Origin: Anaerolineae bacterium
Lineage (GTDB): Bacteria > Desulfobacterota > Desulfobacteria > Desulfobacterales > ETH-SRB1
Assembly: GCA_035529315.1 (NCBI GenBank)
Contig: DATKWZ010000040.1
Span: 1-36,085, forward strand
Direction of reading: 5' to 3'
Length of the DNA stretch: 36,085 nt
In this document: positions 32,296 through 36,085 of the stretch, piece after piece
Layout: each line of letters opens with the position of its first letter
Numbering within the stretch: position 1 is the stretch's first letter
The notes under the pieces: model-generated
Database searches by the model: none
What the model saw: only the letters and a program-made list of their open reading frames with translations
Told to the model about the DNA's origin: nothing
Made by a program: the position numbers and the translations under genes

Positions 32296-33507
32296 CTAAG
32301 ATAAAAATATGTTTTCAAGACTATTAATTGGCCTAAACCCCGTCCCCATCATCTTCCCATTATCGAAAACCAGATCACACGCCAGTTTGTCATAACAGGA
32401 ATGAATCCACTCCCTTTTACTGGAAAAGAAAATACCCGCAATCCGTGTCGCAAACCAGACAAATGAAAGCGGGACTGAAATCACAGGTCTGTTCGGCTGA
32501 ATACCGGATTTTTTAAAGACCCCAATAATCCTGTTAAATTCATAAGGCTCTGCATCACAGACGTTGAATATCTGCAGGTTCTGCTTTTTGTCATTCCTGC
32601 CCTCTTTCTTGTTATTCCAGTCCTCATTCTCGTCATTCCGGTCCTCATTCTCGTCATTCCGGCGAAAGCCGGAATCCAGACCTATCTCATCTATTGTAGA
32701 TATTCTTTCCCCTTTTGCCCCTTTGCGCCTTTGCGTGAGATAATCTGCGGATTGTAATATGTGGGCAATAAACTCAACCAGATTCGGCCTCGCCAATGCT
32801 GACATTCTCTGCGAACCTGAACCAAACCTAAGATAAGCAAGTTTTTTCGGTGCAAAGACCCTACGGTCGAGATTTAAACTCCATCCGCGATCATACACCG
32901 GCGCCAAACGCAAAATAACCAAATTATGAAGTTTACCGCCATCAAACAAAGCAACAAGCCGCCTCTCAGCATCCAACTTGCTCACAGCATAATCACTCGA
33001 AGGCCAACAATCCCCATCCTCCGTCCTTCCGTTTCCTGTTTCCTGTTTCCTGTCTCCCTTATCCGTCTTTCCTGTCCCCTGACCTCTGACCCCTGCCCAC
33101 TGTCCCTTCCCTGACCCCCGACCACTGACCCCTGACCTTTGTTCCCCCTCCCCATACACCGACACCGAAGAAAAAAAGATGAAACACACGCCAGGATTAC
33201 TTTTAGCGGCAGCCTTCGCAAGATTCTCCGTCACTGCACTATTAACCCGCATATAAGTAGCAGAATCTACCATCCCGATCTTCTGGTGCGCAATACCGGC
33301 ACAGTGAATGACAACATCCGGGGAATATTTTTCGCAAATCACGGACACAGAATCCTGATCAATCAGATCAGCCTGCTCCCATGCAATATTAAACGCCCCA
33401 TCTGAGGGGCCTGTAATATCCACCCCAATTACTTTGTTGCCGGAAGCTAATCGACCGCAGAGCGCGCTCCCAATAAAGCCATTAGCACCTGTTATTAAAA
33501 TATTCAT
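32296..33507 (-). CDS. NAD-dependent sugar epimerase carrying two in-frame repeat insertions
   Basis: 403 aa, about 95 longer than usual for extended SDR epimerases (about 300-320). The cofactor motif GANGFIG is at residues 7-13. The catalytic Ser is in FFSSVSVYGE (113-114), and the catalytic pair is Tyr173/Lys177 in SDYAVSKLDAE. Residues about 121-163 (low-complexity G/Q/R/K/T/E) are encoded by pyrimidine-rich heptad repeats. Residues about 255-308 are encoded by a GCAAAGGCG-type array plus three 21-nt units (protein NDENEDR-like) and a hairpin repeat. Both insertions keep the frame and contain no stop. Removing them leaves a normal epimerase. Likely a UDP-hexose or UDP-N-acetylhexosamine 4-epimerase paired with the sugar transferase; the substrate is not known. 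Activity with the inserts is uncertain, since the first lies between the catalytic Ser and Tyr. Confidence 0.88.
   Translation of the reverse strand: MNILITGANGFIGSALCGRLASGNKVIGVDITGPSDGAFNIAWEQADLIDQDSVSVICEKYSPDVVIHCAGIAHQKIGMVDSATYMRVNSAVTENLAKAAAKSNPGVCFIFFSSVSVYGEGEQRSGVSGRGSGKGQWAGVRGQGTGKTDKGDRKQETGNGRTEDGDCWPSSDYAVSKLDAERRLVALFDGGKLHNLVILRLAPVYDRGWSLNLDRRVFAPKKLAYLRFGSGSQRMSALARPNLVEFIAHILQSADYLTQRRKGAKGERISTIDEIGLDSGFRRNDENEDRNDENEDWNNKKEGRNDKKQNLQIFNVCDAEPYEFNRIIGVFKKSGIQPNRPVISVPLSFVWFATRIAGIFFSSKREWIHSCYDKLACDLVFDNGKMMGTGFRPINSLENIFLS
32586..32745. repeat. Repeat insertion 2 within the epimerase gene
   Basis: 32590-32652 holds three 21-nt units beginning GTCATTCC or GTTATTCC. 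32653-32679 is GTCATTCC plus a perfect 8-bp hairpin, ATTCCGGC-GAAA-GCCGGAAT (32656-32675), with a GNRA-type loop. 32709-32739 is a CCTTTGCG array of the GCAAAGGCG family seen in spacers at 10393, 20382 and 31660. The hairpin is close in form to widespread repeats such as the Neisseria dRS3 core (ATTCCC...GGGAAT). Confidence 0.85.
33020..33145. repeat. Repeat insertion 1 within the epimerase gene
   Basis: About sixteen degenerate 7-nt units on the plus strand: GTTTCCT three times, then variants such as TGACCTC, TGACCCC, CCACTGA and CCCCTGA. The same pyrimidine heptad family fills the spacers at 31562-31655 and 34580-34860. On the coding strand the units contain no stop in the frame used. Confidence 0.85.
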
Positions 33508-33667
33508 TTTTCAACAATTAGGGTGATATCTCGATAGTCAAAAGCTTTTTGAAAAAGCCTTTATATTCAATCCGTTAAGAATGCTTAGTGCGCTTTATTA
33601 AAAGCTTACCAATATCCTGGATATCATGCCTGCCCGCCTCTGGAGGGTAAATCCTGTCTGATTTATA

Positions 33668-33809
33668 GAGACCTTTGAAAAATGTTCAATTTTGTTCGAG
33701 TACAAGGAAGGCGAAAATTTCAACCGGAGGAATATATTGAATATTTCGAGGATTGAAATTTGAGCTTGACGCAGTAATCGGGCAAAAGGGGACGTTATGC
33801 AAAGGTCTC
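33668..33809. mobile_element. MITE-like element, 142 bp, with terminal inverted repeats and TTATA duplication
   Basis: The ends are GAGACCTTTGAAAAATG and, reversed, GAGACCTTTGCATAACG (inverted repeat, about 13 of 17). The element is bordered on each side by the direct repeat TTATA (33663-33667 and 33810-33814), the expected target-site duplication. Inside is a further dyad, AAATTTCAA (33715-33723) with TTGAAATTT (33753-33761). It has no open frame for a transposase, so it would move only with help from a related element. Sits in the 407-nt spacer between the epimerase start and the second toxin-antitoxin module. Confidence 0.8.
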
Positions 33810-33855
33810 TTATAGTCTTTTGTTAACGCCTGATCAGTAACAGCCCGTTTTTAAT

Positions 33856-33884
33856 TTGACATGGCGTGTCACCACTGTTACACT
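33856..33884 (+). promoter_or_regulatory. Promoter with overlapping operator for toxin-antitoxin module 2
   Basis: TTGACA (33856-33861), a 17-nt spacer and TACACT (33879-33884) form a good sigma-70 promoter, 30 nt before the antitoxin ATG. The palindrome TGACA-TGGCG-TGTCA (33857-33871) overlaps the -35 box and is a likely binding site for the antitoxin. A TGGAGG ribosome-binding site follows at 33901-33906. Confidence 0.7.
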
Positions 33885-33914
33885 TAAATTTAATTTTATC
33901 TGGAGGAAAAGACT

Positions 33915-34142
33915 ATGCCGACTCAAAATCCACGTATAAATGTAGTCCTGAACAATTTGCTTTACCAGGATGTCCGACTTCTGGCAAAAAAGGATAATGT
34001 CTCATTATCAGCCAAAGTCAGGGATTTGCTCAAAGAGGCCCTGGAGATTCAAGAGGATATCGCCCTTTCTGCATTTGCTGAAAAAAGGGAAAAGTCATGG
34101 AATGACTCTAAGGCGCTAAGCCATGATGATGTATGGTCTTAA
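33915..34142 (+). CDS. Antitoxin of module 2 (ribbon-helix-helix-like)
   Basis: 75 aa. The N-terminal strand and two helices (INVVLNNLLYQDVRLLAKKD, then VSLSAKVRDLLKEALEI) fit a ribbon-helix-helix DNA-binding dimer. The C-terminal segment (EKREKSWNDSKALSHDDVW) resembles the toxin-neutralising tails of RelB/DUF6290-type antitoxins ending in SHDDVW. TGGAGG lies 8 nt before the ATG. It overlaps the toxin gene by 10 nt. Confidence 0.9.
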   Translation: MPTQNPRINVVLNNLLYQDVRLLAKKDNVSLSAKVRDLLKEALEIQEDIALSAFAEKREKSWNDSKALSHDDVWS

Positions 34143-34414
34143 GGTTCAGATACCATCCGGACGTTAAAAGATCTGACCTGCCTAAAATTGATGCTAAAAA
34201 CAGAGGTACGATCAAGAGAGCCATCGAAGATCGGCTTGCCACGCAACCTGAAGCCTATGGAAAGCCGTTGCGAAGAACCCTCAAAGGATACTGGAAATTG
34301 AGAGTCGGAGATTACCGTGTTGTTTTCAAAGTTTCCAGTAACAGTATTTTTATCTTCGGTATAATTCACAGAAAAGAAGTTTACAGGCTCATCAAGAAAC
34401 GGATAGAAGCTTAA
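34133..34414 (+). CDS. RelE/ParE-type toxin of module 2
   Basis: 93 aa, basic. The pattern FRYHPDVKRSDLPKID, KPLRRTLKGYWKLRVGDYRV and VFKVSSNSIFIFGIIHRKEV is the classic RelE core: strand, LRVGDYRV strand with its conserved Arg, then the HR-rich last strand. RelE toxins cut mRNA in the ribosome. The start overlaps the antitoxin end (10 nt), so expression is coupled. Clearly a different lineage from the toxin at 31275-31553. Confidence 0.93.
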   Translation: MVLRFRYHPDVKRSDLPKIDAKNRGTIKRAIEDRLATQPEAYGKPLRRTLKGYWKLRVGDYRVVFKVSSNSIFIFGIIHRKEVYRLIKKRIEA

Positions 34415-34861
34415 GGTCAGCCTTCTATAAAAACTCTGTCATAGAATATTTATGAAGTTTTATAATCAGAATTCCAATCCTGACCAGTTTTCATTAAGGA
34501 ATTCATCCCATTCGCAACGCGAATCATTCTATTCATCCAGCGAAGCCATCCATCCCGAAGGAAGCCATCCTGGTCTTTAATCCTCTGCCCTCTGACTTCC
34601 GACCTCCGACCTCTGACTTCTATCTTTTCCTGCCCTTTAATCCTCTCACCTTCTTATCTTCTTATCTTCTTATGTCCCCTCTTCCCTCTCTGACTTCTAT
34701 CTTTTCCTGCCCTCTAATCCTCTCACCTTCTTATCTTCTTATCTTCTTATCTTCTTATGTCCCCTCTTCCCGCTCTTCCCTCTTCCCCCTCTGACTTCCG
34801 TCCTCCGTTTTTCCTACTCCTATTTTCCCCTGTCTCCGTTTTCCTATTCTTACCTTTTTTC
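34415..34861. repeat. Long pyrimidine-rich repeat spacer with an internal duplication
   Basis: From about 34580 to 34860 the plus strand is mostly C and T, with units such as CTCTGAC, TTCCGAC and CTTCTTAT. A block starting CTCTGACTTCTATCTTTTCC occurs twice, about 34611-34685 and 34688-34771. The copies differ by one substitution and by three versus four CTTCTTAT units. 34501-34525 contains a small ATTCG/CGAAT inverted repeat. No gene seen. Confidence 0.8.
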
Positions 34862-34890
34862 TTGACACCATTAAATAATCGTGTCATTTT
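34862..34890 (+). promoter_or_regulatory. Candidate promoter and dyad for the AAA/DUF4143 gene
   Basis: TTGACA (34862-34867) with CATTTT 17 nt downstream is a weak sigma-70 promoter. TGACAC (34863-34868) and GTGTCA (34881-34886) form an inverted repeat with a 12-nt spacer over it, similar in sequence to the dyad at module 2. A GGAAGG ribosome-binding site lies about 8 nt before the ATG at 34937. Confidence 0.5.
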
Positions 34891-34936
34891 GCATGTCAAC
34901 CATCAATATACATGTTTTTTATTGGAAGGTCGAAAA

Positions 34937-36085
34937 ATGTACAAAAGAAATCTTCGATTACCTGAAAAACCAAAGCAGAGTTTTTTCCTCTGGGGGGCGC
35001 GCCAGACCGGTAAAACAACGTTGTTAAAGACATGCTACCCGGATGCAATGCGAATTGATCTCCTCAAAACCGATGAACTCATGCGATACGCAAAGGAGCC
35101 GTCGCTCTTGCGGGAAGAGGTGGCAGCGCTTTCACATGAACGACTGATTGTGATTGACGAAATCCAGAAGGCCCCTGTACTTCTGGATGAAATCCATTAC
35201 ATGATTCAGGAGTGGCAACGTGTTTTTGCATTGTGCGGCTCCAGTGCGAGAAAAGTTAGACGAGGGCATGCAAATTTATTGGGCGGCCGTGCGATTCGCT
35301 ATGAACTCTTCGGCCTGGTAGCACAAGAACTTGGCGCTGATTTTTCCATTGAGCATTTCGTCAACACCGGCCCGCTTCCAGATCATTATGGGGCTGAAAA
35401 CCCTGCTCTGGCGCTTCGTGCCTATGTGGATGATTACTTGCGGGAAGAAATTCTGGAAGAGGGCCTGACGCGTCGCCTGCCAATATTTTCCGACTTTCTC
35501 AGGGTGGCAGCCATCGGGGACACGGAAATGCTGAACATGTCCAACATTGCACGAGAAACGGGGATCTCAGTTTCCACGGTCCGGGACCATTATGGCATCC
35601 TGGTCGATACCTTGATGGGCACCTTCCTGCCGGCCTTCACATTGCGGCCCAAGCGCCGCACGATTCAGGCGCCGAAATTCTATTTTCGGGATCTGGGCGT
35701 GGTCAACCATCTGGCAAGGCGTGGAGTCATCAAGCCCGGATCGGAACTGTTTGGCAAAGCTTTTGAAAACTGGCTGTTTCATGAACTGTCGGTTCACGCA
35801 AAATACAGCGAATTGTTCTATGAACTTTCATACTGGCGACTTTCCAGCGGCATCGAAGTCGATTTTATCCTGGGGCCAGGTACCGTCGCTATTGAAGCAA
35901 AGGGCAAGTCAAAAATCACCTCCGGGGATATCAGGGGACTTGTCAATTTCAAAAAAGATTTCCCTGAGGTAAAGTGGCAGATCATCGTTTGTCTTGAAAA
36001 AAGGATGAGGAAGACCGACGAAGGTATTCATATCGTGCCTTATCAAGAATTCACCAAATTGCTCTGGGATGGAAAATGGACCCAG
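34937..36085 (+). CDS. AAA ATPase with DUF4143 C-terminus (partial, cut at right edge)
   Basis: Open for 383 codons to the window end; it is probably nearly complete. Walker A is GARQTGKTT (residues 20-28) and Walker B is LIVIDEIQKAP (Asp74, Glu75). A winged-helix-like segment (NMSNIARETGISVSTVRDHY) precedes the DUF4143 region with FRDLGVVNHLARR and GKAFENWLFHEL. The end carries a nuclease-like core, GIEVDFILGPGTVAIEAKGK, where Asp and ExK match the PD-(D/E)xK pattern. Such proteins are common, often horizontally moved, and of unclear role; defence and addiction roles have been proposed. G+C is visibly higher than in neighbouring genes, consistent with transfer. Confidence 0.93.
   Translation, partial: MYKRNLRLPEKPKQSFFLWGARQTGKTTLLKTCYPDAMRIDLLKTDELMRYAKEPSLLREEVAALSHERLIVIDEIQKAPVLLDEIHYMIQEWQRVFALCGSSARKVRRGHANLLGGRAIRYELFGLVAQELGADFSIEHFVNTGPLPDHYGAENPALALRAYVDDYLREEILEEGLTRRLPIFSDFLRVAAIGDTEMLNMSNIARETGISVSTVRDHYGILVDTLMGTFLPAFTLRPKRRTIQAPKFYFRDLGVVNHLARRGVIKPGSELFGKAFENWLFHELSVHAKYSELFYELSYWRLSSGIEVDFILGPGTVAIEAKGKSKITSGDIRGLVNFKKDFPEVKWQIIVCLEKRMRKTDEGIHIVPYQEFTKLLWDGKWTQ

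Overview
This window looks like a chromosomal segment of a moderately AT-rich anaerobic Desulfobacterota bacterium (formerly Deltaproteobacteria), probably close to the Desulfobacterales. That rests on recognition of families rather than a search: a HEAT protein resembling the DVU0298 family of sulfate reducers, a GAF-containing PilB/GspE ATPase, a TIGR02757 protein, and the many short 'intergenic text' repeats often seen in this group. Almost everything from 1 to 30.2 kb is on the minus strand; the exception is one tRNA-Arg on the plus strand.

Layout. (1) 1-3.3 kb: an exported FecR-domain protein with a very long low-complexity tail (cut by the left edge) and, just upstream, a TPR plus beta-barrel protein. 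(2) 3.5-20.3 kb: housekeeping genes read leftward: uvrB, cysS, ispF, a GAF-PilB/GspE ATPase, a small membrane protein, an AMIN/Amidase_3 amidase, mutS, a LapA-type membrane protein, a UPF0280 (ApbE-like) protein coupled to dgt, a LolB-like lipoprotein and a TPR lipoprotein. (3) 20.4-23.6 kb: rpoH, tRNA-Arg(TCT), a strong terminator, and a PglF/FlaA1-type NDP-sugar dehydratase. (4) 23.8-30.2 kb: one tight eight-gene transcription unit starting with copZ-copA, followed by a TlpA-like thiol protein, an exported 1-Cys peroxiredoxin, a flavin reductase, a HEAT protein, TIGR02757 and an ElyC/YdcF protein; most junctions overlap. (5) 30.3-36.1 kb: an accessory zone with two type II toxin-antitoxin modules, a sugar transferase plus epimerase pair, a MITE-like element, long pyrimidine-rich repeats and an AAA/DUF4143 ATPase cut by the right edge.

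The most unusual property is the repeat landscape. The spacers are filled with several families of degenerate short-unit arrays, many with 7-nt units. Heptads containing TTA (GGTGTTA and GGGATTA types) sit exactly at gene borders. They occupy the ribosome-binding position of five genes (uvrB, cysS, ispF, the PilB-like gene, mutS) and supply or surround the stop codons of about nine genes. A different, stop-free set of families has entered the coding sequence of the epimerase at 32296-33507 at two points without breaking the frame, adding roughly 95 residues. This is the observation I would follow first, with the FecR/TPR-barrel pair second. Two genes open at the window edges (FecR protein at the left, AAA/DUF4143 ATPase at the right) were read directly from the sequence.
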